From positions 302,756 through 366,755 of the forward strand of contig NZ_JAMZEL010000006.1 of NCBI RefSeq assembly GCF_024158025.1: a stretch of 64,000 bases of DNA, read 5' to 3'. Positions 9,703 through 18,275 of this stretch are shown piece after piece. How positions within the stretch are numbered: position 1 is the first letter of the stretch; every line of letters starts with the position of its first letter. The position numbers and the translations under genes were made by a program. The notes beneath the pieces are model-generated. The model saw nothing but the letters and a program-made list of their open reading frames with translations. It did not search any database and was not told the origin of the DNA. The stretch is from Runella salmonicolor. Lineage in GTDB: Bacteria; Bacteroidota; Bacteroidia; Cytophagales; Spirosomataceae.

Positions 9703-11730
9703 ATGGAATTACCAACAGCTACTGAAACCTTTCAACAAAAAGTTATCAATAATAATGTCGAAATTTTTGAAACAATTAAATATGAATTATCTAATGCACA
9801 AAGTGAAATTTTAATTGCCTCTTCATGGTTTACTGACAATGAGTTATTAGATATACTTATTTTACAATTAAAAAAAGGGGTCAAAGTTAATCTTATAATA
9901 TCAGATAATTCAGATAATGAAAAGCTGCCATTTGATAATATTACTACGTTAGGAGGAGTATATATAAAAATAAAAAATGTAGGGTATGGAATAATGCATC
10001 AAAAGTTCTGCGTAATAGATAGGCACTTGGCAATTCATGGCTCTTATAATTATACCAATAATGCAAAAAAGAACAATCATGAAAGTGTGATTTACACAAC
10101 ACATAGTGAAACTGTAAAATCATTAATAGATACCTTTAATAGTATTATGGACAAGGCTAATGAAATTGTATTTGGTTTGAATGGATTAGAGAAAGAGCCC
10201 AGCAAAAAGGAAAATTTGCTGGACAACAGTCTAACACCCCCCAATATTGTACAAGAAAAATTGGATTATAAACAAGAGTTTGAAAGAGTTTTAAGTACTT
10301 TAATTGAAGCAGAAATAAATCATTTTAATCGTATTGAATTATATGACAATGGCTATAAACGTTCAGAGTCCTGTGGAGGTGACCACAATATCCTCCCTAA
10401 TGCATTAGATACCATATATTACAACTTTATAAATGATATAAATATTTCTGAAGAACAGAAAAAAATGTTGTTAGTGAAAATAAATGAGCATAAATCCAAA
10501 AGCATACAGCTTTTAGATACAGAGTTAGCAAATCGTTTAAATAATATAAAAATTGAATTTCAAAACAATAAGGATATTTATAGTCGTACAATTAAAGAAA
10601 AAATTGTTGATATTGAAAAAGCAGAAAAAAAAATAGAAGGAATTAGAAATATTGAAATTGAATCAATTAAAAAGAGTATCACTGAAATAAAGGAAAAAAT
10701 AAACAATTTAAAAAGAGAGTTTATAAAGCCCCAAATTAAGAAGTTTGAATTCTACCCATTAGTAATATTGTCAGGTTTCTTACTTATTTATCTTTTTCTT
10801 TTCTATTCGTCAGCTGCTTACATTTTAGTTTTTAGTAAAGTTGACATCATGCAAAAGATAAAACAGGGGCTAGAAGTACCTGCACATACTGTTTTTGAAC
10901 CTCATGCACTTTCCTTGGCTTTCAATCATGGTGCTGTATCATTAATAATGATACTAGTATTTGTATCTCTCCCAATTGGCTTTGCCTTAGCGCATAGATA
11001 TGTTGATAATAAGTTAGTAGCAAATATCTTATCTTATTTCATAGGAATATTTGTAGTGGATACACTAGTTGCAATATTTATTTCTAAGGCTATCCAAGAA
11101 GCCAAGAATCTCACAAATGAATCACCTGATAAATGGTCATTCACAGGAATGGCTATAACGGATGTGAATTTTTACTTAGTTTTTGTAATGGGAGCCGCAG
11201 CTTTATTAGTATTTAAGTTTGTTTTTGACAAATTAATGAAACAATTTGAAGAGAGAAGTTCAACTATTCATATTCAAAAAGCTAATCTTGAAATTGAGCA
11301 AAAAACTGAAGAAATTTCTATTTTAGAAAAAGAAATTGTAGAGAGAGAAAAGAATATTGAGAGTTTACAGATTGAAACTATGGAATACAAAAAAATCATA
11401 AATGACCATCAATACAATCTTGATTATCTTCCTACAACTGAAAATAGAGAATTAGAAAAATCTCAAACAGAATATCTTTCTAAAAAACAACACTACGAAC
11501 ATATCAGCGCTATTTATATTAATAAGGTTGAAACTAACAACCCTAAAATTTCAATTGATGCACTAAGAGATAGAATTAATACATTTTTAGAAGGGTGGAA
11601 TGACTATTTGCATAAGTATTTTTCATATACAATTGCTGCTGATAAATCTAAAAATGCAACATCAACAACCTCTGACTGGCTAACACAAAAACTTTCAAGT
11701 AATAAAATTGACCCTCGAATTAATAATTAA
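9703..11730 (+). CDS. Phospholipase-D-like nuclease domain fused to a membrane and coiled-coil region
   Basis: The N-terminal 160 residues form a PLD-like nuclease domain with one HKD motif: H99, K101 and D106 in HQKFCVID, followed by the usual GSYNYT stretch. PLD-family nucleases of this size act as dimers, and one motif per chain is normal. A charged coiled coil follows (about 270-345), then four predicted membrane segments (about 350-375, 405-430, 440-462, 489-508), a second coiled coil (about 515-590) and a soluble tail. I know no named family with this architecture. It lies directly after the type I restriction operon and 19 bases before a lipoprotein gene, so a membrane-linked defence effector is a reasonable guess, but that is inference. 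Confidence 0.65.
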   Translation: MELPTATETFQQKVINNNVEIFETIKYELSNAQSEILIASSWFTDNELLDILILQLKKGVKVNLIISDNSDNEKLPFDNITTLGGVYIKIKNVGYGIMHQKFCVIDRHLAIHGSYNYTNNAKKNNHESVIYTTHSETVKSLIDTFNSIMDKANEIVFGLNGLEKEPSKKENLLDNSLTPPNIVQEKLDYKQEFERVLSTLIEAEINHFNRIELYDNGYKRSESCGGDHNILPNALDTIYYNFINDINISEEQKKMLLVKINEHKSKSIQLLDTELANRLNNIKIEFQNNKDIYSRTIKEKIVDIEKAEKKIEGIRNIEIESIKKSITEIKEKINNLKREFIKPQIKKFEFYPLVILSGFLLIYLFLFYSSAAYILVFSKVDIMQKIKQGLEVPAHTVFEPHALSLAFNHGAVSLIMILVFVSLPIGFALAHRYVDNKLVANILSYFIGIFVVDTLVAIFISKAIQEAKNLTNESPDKWSFTGMAITDVNFYLVFVMGAAALLVFKFVFDKLMKQFEERSSTIHIQKANLEIEQKTEEISILEKEIVEREKNIESLQIETMEYKKIINDHQYNLDYLPTTENRELEKSQTEYLSKKQHYEHISAIYINKVETNNPKISIDALRDRINTFLEGWNDYLHKYFSYTIAADKSKNATSTTSDWLTQKLSSNKIDPRINN

Positions 11731-11749
11731 ATGTAAAATTTATTATAAA

Positions 11750-12742
11750 ATGGGAATTAAGCTTCTTATTTCACTATTCTTTGCTTTTATTGTACTAGGA
11801 TGTGACACAAATAGCAAGAGTAAAAAGTTTGAAATTATAAGAAAACATTATAATATTAAAATTGCTGTTGACTTATCAAATCGAATAACAAACCCATCCT
11901 ATAAGTGTTCTATATCTGATATTGATATAGTAAATTCAATTTTAAACTTGATATACCCAACAATTACAAATTATCAGCGCAAAATCAACCAATATGACAA
12001 GTATGAACTTGACTTTATCAACAAAAAGCATATCAATGACTATAGTGTAAATACCCAAAATTGTGTAATTGATTTAGCAAAATTTAAAAATAACCAGCTT
12101 TTACGAAATGAATATTTAGGTGTATTCAAAAGCACATCTCAATTTAAAACAGAAAAATTAAATTTTTTAAACGAATTTACTAAATTAATACAAGCTGTTA
12201 ATGCTAACAATGACCATGGTTCTGATTTATTTACTTATTTACAAAATTTGACTGAGCAAGATATTATAACAAAAGAATTAGTAGTAGAAGATGAAAATGA
12301 AAAGCTAATAAATAAAACTGAGAATATTATTATAATACTTACAGATGGGTATATCGAAACATCTAATATAAATGATAATAATAAGATGTCGAAAGATCTT
12401 TCATTTGACAAAATTAACTCATTTCGCAATGATTTTATTGCTAATGGGCATGGAGAAAATATTGATGTTTTTTTCAAAAATAATAAATATGGCATAATCC
12501 CAACCAAAAATGCTTTATTAGCCAACACTAAAATATTAGTAATGCAATTATTTGACAGAAATGCTACGAGTGGGAAAAATAAGTATGAACCATCAGATAT
12601 GGAAATAATAAAATTATTTTGGACTGATTGGCTATTAAGGTCTGGGGTTAAACAAGAAAATTTTAAACTTATACAGAACACAGAGACTACTTCTCCAATA
12701 AAAGCAGAACAAATTATTTGTTCATTTTTAGGTATTATTTAA
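11750..12742 (+). CDS. VWA-like lipoprotein, partner of the PLD-like gene
   Basis: The 330-residue product starts with a lipoprotein signal peptide ending VLGC, with Cys18 as the lipid anchor. The mature part resembles a von Willebrand factor A fold: IAVDLSNRI near residue 40 matches the first metal-binding DxSxx strand, and IIIILTDGY near residue 200 matches the second. The ATG at 11750 was chosen over an in-frame TTG at 11708 because it places the signal peptide at the N-terminus. It follows the PLD-like gene by 19 bases and almost certainly shares its transcript. A lipoprotein paired with a membrane-spanning nuclease suggests a complex across the envelope. The biological role is unknown. 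Confidence 0.65.
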   Translation: MGIKLLISLFFAFIVLGCDTNSKSKKFEIIRKHYNIKIAVDLSNRITNPSYKCSISDIDIVNSILNLIYPTITNYQRKINQYDKYELDFINKKHINDYSVNTQNCVIDLAKFKNNQLLRNEYLGVFKSTSQFKTEKLNFLNEFTKLIQAVNANNDHGSDLFTYLQNLTEQDIITKELVVEDENEKLINKTENIIIILTDGYIETSNINDNNKMSKDLSFDKINSFRNDFIANGHGENIDVFFKNNKYGIIPTKNALLANTKILVMQLFDRNATSGKNKYEPSDMEIIKLFWTDWLLRSGVKQENFKLIQNTETTSPIKAEQIICSFLGII

Positions 12743-12771
12743 TTTATTGAAAAAATTATTTTTTTTCTACT

Positions 12772-12960
12772 ATTTTTTAGGCTTTGTTGCATGGATAGTC
12801 AGTAAAGGTAAAATATAATATTAAACTCGATATGTACAATAAAGAATTGAGCTAAACCACCCAAAGTAAGCTATTGAGGCAGGTAAAAGCCTCGTTTTTG
12901 ACACTGTAAGCCCATTAAATCTCTATTTCATGCGAACCATGCAACAAAGCCATTTTTTAG
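12772..12960. mobile_element. MITE-like element with terminal inverted repeats and target duplication
   Basis: GGCTTTGTTGCATGG at 12780-12794 is an exact inverted copy of CCATGCAACAAAGCC at 12937-12951. Outside these ends the 9-base sequence ATTTTTTAG is present on both sides (12772-12780 and 12952-12960), as expected for a target-site duplication. The interior of about 140 bases has no open frame but holds a small GAGGC/GCCTC stem with a T-run at 12876-12898 that could stop transcription from the VWA gene. The ends resemble those of DDE-type insertion sequences, so this is probably a non-autonomous derivative. Confidence 0.7.
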
Positions 12961-13074
12961 AATAAAAAGTCTAAGTATTAAATAAATAGATTAGTATATC
13001 AATACTTTATTTTTCTGAACTAAAACACCAGAGAGAATTAAATTAAGTTACTAACAATAACGTAATAGTTTCAT

Positions 13075-13242
13075 ATGACAGAAGACAAACTAATTTTAAT
13101 TATTATTTCCATTTGCTGTGGCATAGGAGTATATGCAATTCTAAGTTTTCTTGTAACAGCTTGGGGATATGAAGAAGGAGCGCATCCTGTCTGGGTAATA
13201 TTTGGTGCTATAATTGCTTACAATTTTATTAAAAAAAAGTAA
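13075..13242 (+). CDS. Small two-helix membrane protein
   Basis: A 55-residue open frame starts at an ATG after CATATGACAGAAG. It encodes two hydrophobic segments (about residues 6-29 and 38-50) with a short acidic, glycine-containing turn and a KKK end, which fits a small inner-membrane protein. No family is recognised. It lies between the MITE-like element and the next orphan gene on the same strand. Small membrane proteins are common companions of defence genes, but nothing here proves that role. Confidence 0.4.
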   Translation: MTEDKLILIIISICCGIGVYAILSFLVTAWGYEEGAHPVWVIFGAIIAYNFIKKK

Positions 13243-13299
13243 TTGCTTAAACAAAACCCTAAAGATCATTTTTGATTTTATTGTTTTATCCTAAATAAA

Positions 13300-13935
13300 A
13301 TGAAAATGTTGAGCCTAGAAGAATATAATCCAATAAACACAGTTGAAAAAGTCGATAACCTTCTGGAGTTGTTAGATAAACACTTTTCCAACAATTTGAA
13401 TAGAAAAGAATTAAATGAAATAGAAGTAAAAATTTTAATAAATATCAGGAAAATTAAAATTCAAATATATTTTAAAGAACAATTTTTTAAAAAAATACTT
13501 GTAAAATACAATACTAATATACTTGAAAATCCCAAATCAAAAAGCGATGATTCACTGGATTATAAAAGCACAAATACTGATATTAATCCACAAGCTTTAA
13601 AATTTATTATTGAATTAGATGCTTTTAATAGCAATCCTGTCTTAGACCACAATGTAATTAAAAGGTATGAAAAGACTCAATTAGAATACTTTAAAGTAGT
13701 ACGTGATAAAAGGCTAAGTGCAGAAGATTGGGGGAAAATTAGGAGTAAGTTTGAAATCTATACAAATATTATTCGTGACTACATAAAAAATGACAATAGA
13801 GAGCCAACTTTAAAGCAAAGGGTTGAAGAACTAAAAGCTCAAAAAAATACAATTATAGATTCTAGTTTTTTGAGTAAAAAAGCTATAGATGTTTTGCCTA
13901 CAGATACTTCAGAAGATCCAATCCATAGAAAATAA
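13300..13935 (+). CDS. Hypothetical protein, helical and charged
   Basis: The 211-residue product is lysine, glutamate and asparagine rich and appears largely helical, with no signal peptide, no membrane segment and no motif I can name. The ATG at 13300 is followed three codons later by a second ATG; either may be used. It shares the strong AT bias of the island and stands 57 bases after the small membrane protein, so the two may be cotranscribed. Function is unknown. Confidence 0.5.
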   Translation: MKMLSLEEYNPINTVEKVDNLLELLDKHFSNNLNRKELNEIEVKILINIRKIKIQIYFKEQFFKKILVKYNTNILENPKSKSDDSLDYKSTNTDINPQALKFIIELDAFNSNPVLDHNVIKRYEKTQLEYFKVVRDKRLSAEDWGKIRSKFEIYTNIIRDYIKNDNREPTLKQRVEELKAQKNTIIDSSFLSKKAIDVLPTDTSEDPIHRK

Positions 13936-14960
13936 GATCTTTCACTTTGCCATTGTTTAGATTTGTAAAGTTCTGACATCGCTATATTCATATATATTCT
14001 ATTTAGCCTAGTTATTATACCACCTTTTACCTTTTACAGAAAGAGGGGTATATCAGCTATTTATTTTGAAAGCCAGACTCGTTCAGAAACTACCTCATAG
14101 CTTGCCTTGAAAGTAAAGCCCACACACAGCCAGTATAAATAGGGTATTTTAAGCTACGGAATGGATTGTATGGGCTTAGTTCAAAACCAAGCCAACCAAA
14201 ACAAAAGCCCTATATACATATTTGTATTGGTTGGGTTATAAAACAATAGCTTCAAATAGAGAAAGATATTCTTTTCTGTATAAGGTAAAAGAGTAGTTGT
14301 ATAACAAGTCGAAGCCAACCAAAATAATTGTATTTATAAGTATTTTGTCTTGGTTGGCTGGGTTTGAAATTGCTAAAATAGTTCTAATGAGAGCCAAGAT
14401 TTACAGATGTAATTGCTTTTTCCTTATACAGAAGATGGTGATCCCATCACTAGCAGCAAGCTATTCTAAACCTAGCCAACCAAAGTAATGTGTATATAGA
14501 GATATTGGTTTGGTGGTATGCTGTTAGCAAAACTATTGACTTACTTGTTTTGTATAAGGCAGAAAGTAGTCTGAGCAGTGCGAGTCTTTTATCTTGACTG
14601 GTTGGAACGGTATAAGTGATTAGCCAGCCATTTGGGAACACTTGTTAGGCACTCACTGGTATCTAATCTATCTTGTTTAAGAAAAAAACTACCAAAGCAA
14701 CCTTTGTGCCTTATACAGGAAAGGGGCATGCAGTATTGCCAATCTTTTTTATTCTATTACCCAACTAAACCCTCAGCATTTTGATTTGGGCTTGGTATTT
14801 TCAAACACCCAACTGAAACACTACCCTATGTCAATATTGGTATGCCTTTAATAGAAAATTACCAATCCTGTATCACTGGTCACAATATCCTGTTGAGGTT
14901 TGTATTTTTTCATAAAAATCCTTCAAAAAACCATCTTTTTTGATTAAAAAATAGCTGATA
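13936..14960. repeat. Gene-free kilobase with alternating hairpin and CCTTATACAG repeats
   Basis: This 1,025-base stretch has no supportable gene. It is built from two interspersed motifs. Hairpins of the CCAACCAAAA...TTGGTTGG type are at 14184-14237, 14311-14367 and 14467-14518, each with a TATATA-like loop; degenerate relatives follow at about 14597-14630 and 14770. Between them lies CCTTATACAG(A/G)AA or its complement at about 14029 (CCTTTTACAG variant), 14275, 14422, 14549 and 14708. The strict alternation suggests one composite unit of about 120-150 bases that has been copied several times. Confidence 0.65.
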
Positions 14961-15428
14961 ATGAGAGTTCTACTGCTTGCCCTGCTTCTGCATCCCATCC
15001 AAAAAGTATGTACTGAGGTAAAACTGCCCCCTTATCACCTCTCAAATTGTGTGCAATCAATGGTGGTAGTATTGCAGCAATCCACTACCATCAAATTTAG
15101 CCAAAAAGACCTCAAAGAAGTGCATATCAACTATCCTGATGCTTGGCAAATGAGGCAACAAAATGACCCCCGTATCAAAGGAGTAGTGTATAATTTAGTC
15201 AAAAGAGGAATTGCTAAGGAAGTAAATATCAATGAATTACAGGCAGGTGACATTGTTCAGTTCTGGAATGAGAGCTGGGGTCATTGTGGGATTGCCAAGG
15301 GGGCTAACTACCCAAAACGTTTGCTCTGGCTGTATTCTTCCATGCCTTCTACCAATTTTTCACTTAGGTCTTTTCCCTTCCCTGACAAGTTTTATGCCTG
15401 CCGTATCAAAAAACAGTTTCTAAAATAG
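14961..15428 (+). CDS. Secreted NlpC/P60- or CHAP-like cysteine hydrolase
   Basis: The 155-residue product has a short hydrophobic start that may be a signal peptide (about 1-18). Two features suggest a papain-fold amidase: a cysteine in LSNCVQS near residue 29 and a histidine in AGDIVQFWNESWGHCGI near residue 107, the AGD-x-VQFW and GHCGI pair being typical of NlpC/P60 and CHAP enzymes that cut peptidoglycan peptides. Such enzymes on mobile elements often help DNA transfer through the wall, which fits an integrative element. The order cysteine then histidine is right; the third residue cannot be named. Confidence 0.5.
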   Translation: MRVLLLALLLHPIQKVCTEVKLPPYHLSNCVQSMVVVLQQSTTIKFSQKDLKEVHINYPDAWQMRQQNDPRIKGVVYNLVKRGIAKEVNINELQAGDIVQFWNESWGHCGIAKGANYPKRLLWLYSSMPSTNFSLRSFPFPDKFYACRIKKQFLK

Positions 15429-15599
15429 CCCCCCCCTGCCTTTAAAATGGGTATCTGAGTGTGAATCAATACCCAAACCCTCCCCCCTAGCTTACTGTTG
15501 AAGCTCTTACTCCCCTTATTGCTTAAGATAAGAATATTACATTTCTGAGGAGTGTGCTTCAAGGCAAATCAAAACAATCACACTAAAACATTTACAATC

Positions 15600-15950
15600 A
15601 TGCTTACAGTAACAGGTTATGTATCACGTACAAGTCAGGAAGGGAAAATGTTCTGTGCTCTGGAACTCACCAGTGATGATCCAGAGATGGTTCTGTCTAG
15701 GGCCACAGGTAAATATTACATAACTGCCCGAAAATGCTTCATGAACAGCACTTTTAGTGAAGTTATCTGCAAAAACTTTATTGGTAAGCAATTCCCGGGC
15801 TCCATTGCCAAGGTAGAATGTGAACCTTATGAATTTACTGTTCCTGAAACAGGTGAGGTAGTCACTCGTCAGCATCGCTATGAATACAGTCCTGTAGACA
15901 GTGGCACTGTGGAAGAGGCTGTATTTGGCAAGCAATTAGAAACTGCCTGA
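15600..15950 (+). CDS. Hypothetical protein of a mobile-element recombination block
   Basis: The 116-residue soluble protein starts MLTVTGYVSR. The ATG at 15600 was chosen over one at 15552 that would add 16 atypical residues. Its size, beta-rich look and place directly before a Sak4-like ATPase suggest a single-stranded-DNA-binding or OB-fold partner, but I see no diagnostic motif. A hairpin terminator follows at 15973-16010, so it seems to have its own transcript end. Confidence 0.5.
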   Translation: MLTVTGYVSRTSQEGKMFCALELTSDDPEMVLSRATGKYYITARKCFMNSTFSEVICKNFIGKQFPGSIAKVECEPYEFTVPETGEVVTRQHRYEYSPVDSGTVEEAVFGKQLETA

Positions 15951-15972
15951 CAGTCATTCAAACAGCATTATC

Positions 15973-16010
15973 AAAGGGGTAGGGTCTTTCTAAAGGCTCT
16001 ACCCTTTCTT
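15973..16010 (+). terminator. Hairpin terminator after the 116-aa gene
   Basis: AAAGGGGTAGGGTCTTT and AAAGGCTCTACCCTTT form a nearly perfect stem with a tiny loop, followed by TCTTATGTTCTTTTTTTC. Because the stem lies over an upstream ATG at 16011, the next gene more likely starts at 16044. Confidence 0.6.
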
Positions 16011-16043
16011 ATGTTCTTTTTTTCACTAAAATCTACACTTGTC

Positions 16044-16907
16044 ATGCAATTACAACCAGCACAGCGTAAAAATGTCAAAATCAAATTAGGTCTACAGGGG
16101 AGCTCAGGAAGTGGCAAAACTTATTCCGCTTTACTTTTAGCCTATGGGTTTGTCAATGACTGGAAGCAAATAGCTATCATTGATACTGAAAACCAAAGTG
16201 CTTCGCTCTACGCTCATTTGGGCAATTTTTATATTCTACCCCTAAAGCCCCCCTTCTCTCCTGAACGCTACATTCAGGCCATTAAGGTTTGCACTGAGGC
16301 CCAAATACGGGTGGTTATCATTGATAGTTTGAGTTTAGAGTGGGAGTATATCTTGGATGCTCATTCACAGCTGACTGGCAACAGCTACACTAACTGGGCT
16401 AAATTCACTCCCAGACATCAACAACTGATTCAGGCTATTCTACAAGCAGATTGCCATATCATCTGTACCCTCAGAGCCAAACAGGATTATGTATTGAATG
16501 AGAAAAATGGCAAGCAAGTGCCTGAGAAGGTTGGAATGAAACCCATCCAAAGAGAAGGTACTGATTATGAACTCACTTTGGTCTTTGAACTGGATAGTAA
16601 ACATCATGCCATTGCTACCAAAGACCGTACAGGCTTATTTGCAGCACAACCTGAATTCACCATCACTTCTCAAACTGGACAACTCATATATGATTGGTGC
16701 CAATTAGGACAGTCTGACAAACCTTTCCATGAGTATGTCAATGAATGTCAAACAGTGGATGAATTGAGGGAGCTGTATATGTCCCATCCTGAGTATCAGC
16801 AATCCCACCTGAGCTACTTCAATCAGCGTAAAGCCCAACTACAGCCCCCTGTTTCTACTATTCCATCTCAAATTCTCTCTTCCAATGGAACTGCAACTCG
16901 TCAATAA
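16044..16907 (+). CDS. Sak4-like RecA-fold ATPase
   Basis: The 287-residue protein is an AAA_24-type ATPase close to phage Sak4, a RAD51/RecA-like protein that assists single-strand annealing. The P-loop GSSGSGKT is near residues 19-26, VVIIDSLS near residue 90 is Walker B, and CTLRAKQDYV near residue 142 fits the sensor strand. The ATG at 16044 was used because an earlier one at 16011 lies in a terminator. The end overlaps the DUF3871 gene by 23 bases, so the two proteins are coupled. The pair probably works in replication or recombination of the element. Confidence 0.7.
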   Translation: MQLQPAQRKNVKIKLGLQGSSGSGKTYSALLLAYGFVNDWKQIAIIDTENQSASLYAHLGNFYILPLKPPFSPERYIQAIKVCTEAQIRVVIIDSLSLEWEYILDAHSQLTGNSYTNWAKFTPRHQQLIQAILQADCHIICTLRAKQDYVLNEKNGKQVPEKVGMKPIQREGTDYELTLVFELDSKHHAIATKDRTGLFAAQPEFTITSQTGQLIYDWCQLGQSDKPFHEYVNECQTVDELRELYMSHPEYQQSHLSYFNQRKAQLQPPVSTIPSQILSSNGTATRQ

Positions 16908-17871
16908 CCACTCTTTAGTACCTGTTTCTAAGCAGGAAATCATCACCTCTTCAACAGAAGTAGCTTTTATACAGGCCAATACGATTCCCATGTCTTTAGC
17001 AGAATTGGAGCACCAACACCTGATTCCTGTCTTTGTCAAGGACAATGAGCCCGTGATTTCTCATCAGGATTTTATCAATTGTGCTTTAGAAATTGTCCAT
17101 CAGGTTTTCCCCAATGAGACTATCCTATCTCCTGCCATCAGGGTATCCCACCCAATAAAAGGCAGGATTCCTGAGGCCAAAGATAAAAGGGCCAAAGACC
17201 TGCTACCTCATGAAGAAACCATCTACTTTGAAAGAATGATGTTTGTGATTGAAGTGGCCAGCATTAGGGATAGAATCAATGGAAATGAGTTATGTCTGAC
17301 CATTGGTGGTGTGAAGGCTTACAATCTTGATAACCTCTACAACAGAAAAGGAGCTGATGAGCACTTTAAAATCTTCATTGGTTTTCAGAACAAAGTGTGC
17401 TGTAACCTATGTGTTTGGTCCGATGGATTGGTTCTTAACCTGAAAGCAAAACACCTATCACAGCTGATGAAGGGGATTTATGAACTGGTATTGGGCTACA
17501 AAATGAACAATCATCTCAAAGCCATGCAATCTATGACGGAAGCCTATCTTACAGAGCATCAATTTGCAACTATGATTGGTAGGGCAAGATTATACCAATT
17601 TCTGCCTGCTGAGGAAAAGAAGTTGGTGCCAAGACTCCATTTTGGTGATTCTCAAATCAGCTCAATAGCCAGAGACTATTATCAGGATGTATCATTCTGT
17701 AAAAGGGACAATGGTGACATCAGCCTCTGGAAAGTATACAATCTCTTCACAGGAGCCAATAAGCAGAGTTACATTGATTCTTTTTTGGGCAGGTCTGTCA
17801 ATGCTTTTGAACTTGTGGGTAGTATTAGCCATGCCATTCAACAGCAGGAGTACCATTGGTTTTTATCTTAA
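16885..17871 (+). CDS. DUF3871 family protein
   Basis: The 328-residue protein matches what I recall of DUF3871, a family found on Bacteroidota mobile elements. Typical signatures are AIRVSHPIKGRIPEAKDK near residue 88, FERMMFVIEV near residue 114, and LTIGGVKAYNLDNLYN followed by FIGFQNKVCCNLCVW near residues 140-175. Its layout resembles the DUF932 proteins that accompany phage recombination genes. The overlap with the Sak4-like gene supports a joint role in DNA recombination, which has not been shown for this family as far as I know. Confidence 0.75.
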   Translation: MELQLVNNHSLVPVSKQEIITSSTEVAFIQANTIPMSLAELEHQHLIPVFVKDNEPVISHQDFINCALEIVHQVFPNETILSPAIRVSHPIKGRIPEAKDKRAKDLLPHEETIYFERMMFVIEVASIRDRINGNELCLTIGGVKAYNLDNLYNRKGADEHFKIFIGFQNKVCCNLCVWSDGLVLNLKAKHLSQLMKGIYELVLGYKMNNHLKAMQSMTEAYLTEHQFATMIGRARLYQFLPAEEKKLVPRLHFGDSQISSIARDYYQDVSFCKRDNGDISLWKVYNLFTGANKQSYIDSFLGRSVNAFELVGSISHAIQQQEYHWFLS

Positions 17872-17919
17872 CTTTAAACATAGGGGCTGGCTTTTTCCAG
17901 CCTCTTACCATGAATCACT

Positions 17920-18180
17920 ATGGAAACACCTCAAATTTATAGTCATGACAGACCTAATTATTTAGACCCCTTCTCAGTGATGATAGTAAATCAAAAGGGA
18001 GTGCTGTGTAGATTACACTGTCCATTTATTGTAATATGCAGTTACAATAGTGAGGGATTCTTGGCGGGAAAATACTATAGAGTTGATATGGTAAAATTAG
18101 AACCAGCTGAGCTTTTGTACTATGTAATTTCAGGAAAAAACTACCCTCATTCTTGGTTCAGTATTTGCCTGAAAGAATAG
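17920..18180 (+). CDS. Hypothetical protein at the island end
   Basis: The 86-residue product is soluble and has no motif I recognise. It is the last gene of the island, 48 bases after the DUF3871 gene, and ends about 95 bases before the tRNA. The position suggests a small accessory protein of the element. Confidence 0.45.
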   Translation: METPQIYSHDRPNYLDPFSVMIVNQKGVLCRLHCPFIVICSYNSEGFLAGKYYRVDMVKLEPAELLYYVISGKNYPHSWFSICLKE

Positions 18181-18225
18181 AATAAACTAGAGAATAAAAG
18201 AGAGTTGTGTATCAAAGTGTGTATC

Positions 18226-18263
18226 AAATAAAAAAGCACTTACAAGTTTTATCTCATAAGTGC
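18226..18263 (-). terminator. Terminator of the tRNA-Met gene
   Basis: On the minus strand GCACTTA and TAAGTGC (18236-18263) form a stem with a 14-base loop followed by a T-run (18226-18235). It stands just after the tRNA 3' end. Just left of it GTGTATCAAA occurs twice (18207-18216, 18219-18228), a possible integrase arm site. Confidence 0.55.
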
Positions 18264-18275
18264 CTGATTATCAAG

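Noticed and set aside
12235..12681. Open frame of 148 codons on the minus strand
   Set aside because: It is fully antisense to the VWA-like lipoprotein gene, which has a signal peptide and a recognisable fold; the antisense frame has neither.
14184..14518. Possible CRISPR array in the repeat-rich kilobase
   Set aside because: The repeats are imperfect hairpins with varying arms, spacing is irregular, a second motif lies between them, and no cas gene is near.
17687..17965. Open frame of 92 codons over the end of the DUF3871 gene
   Set aside because: It overlaps the conserved DUF3871 frame and has no recognisable feature.
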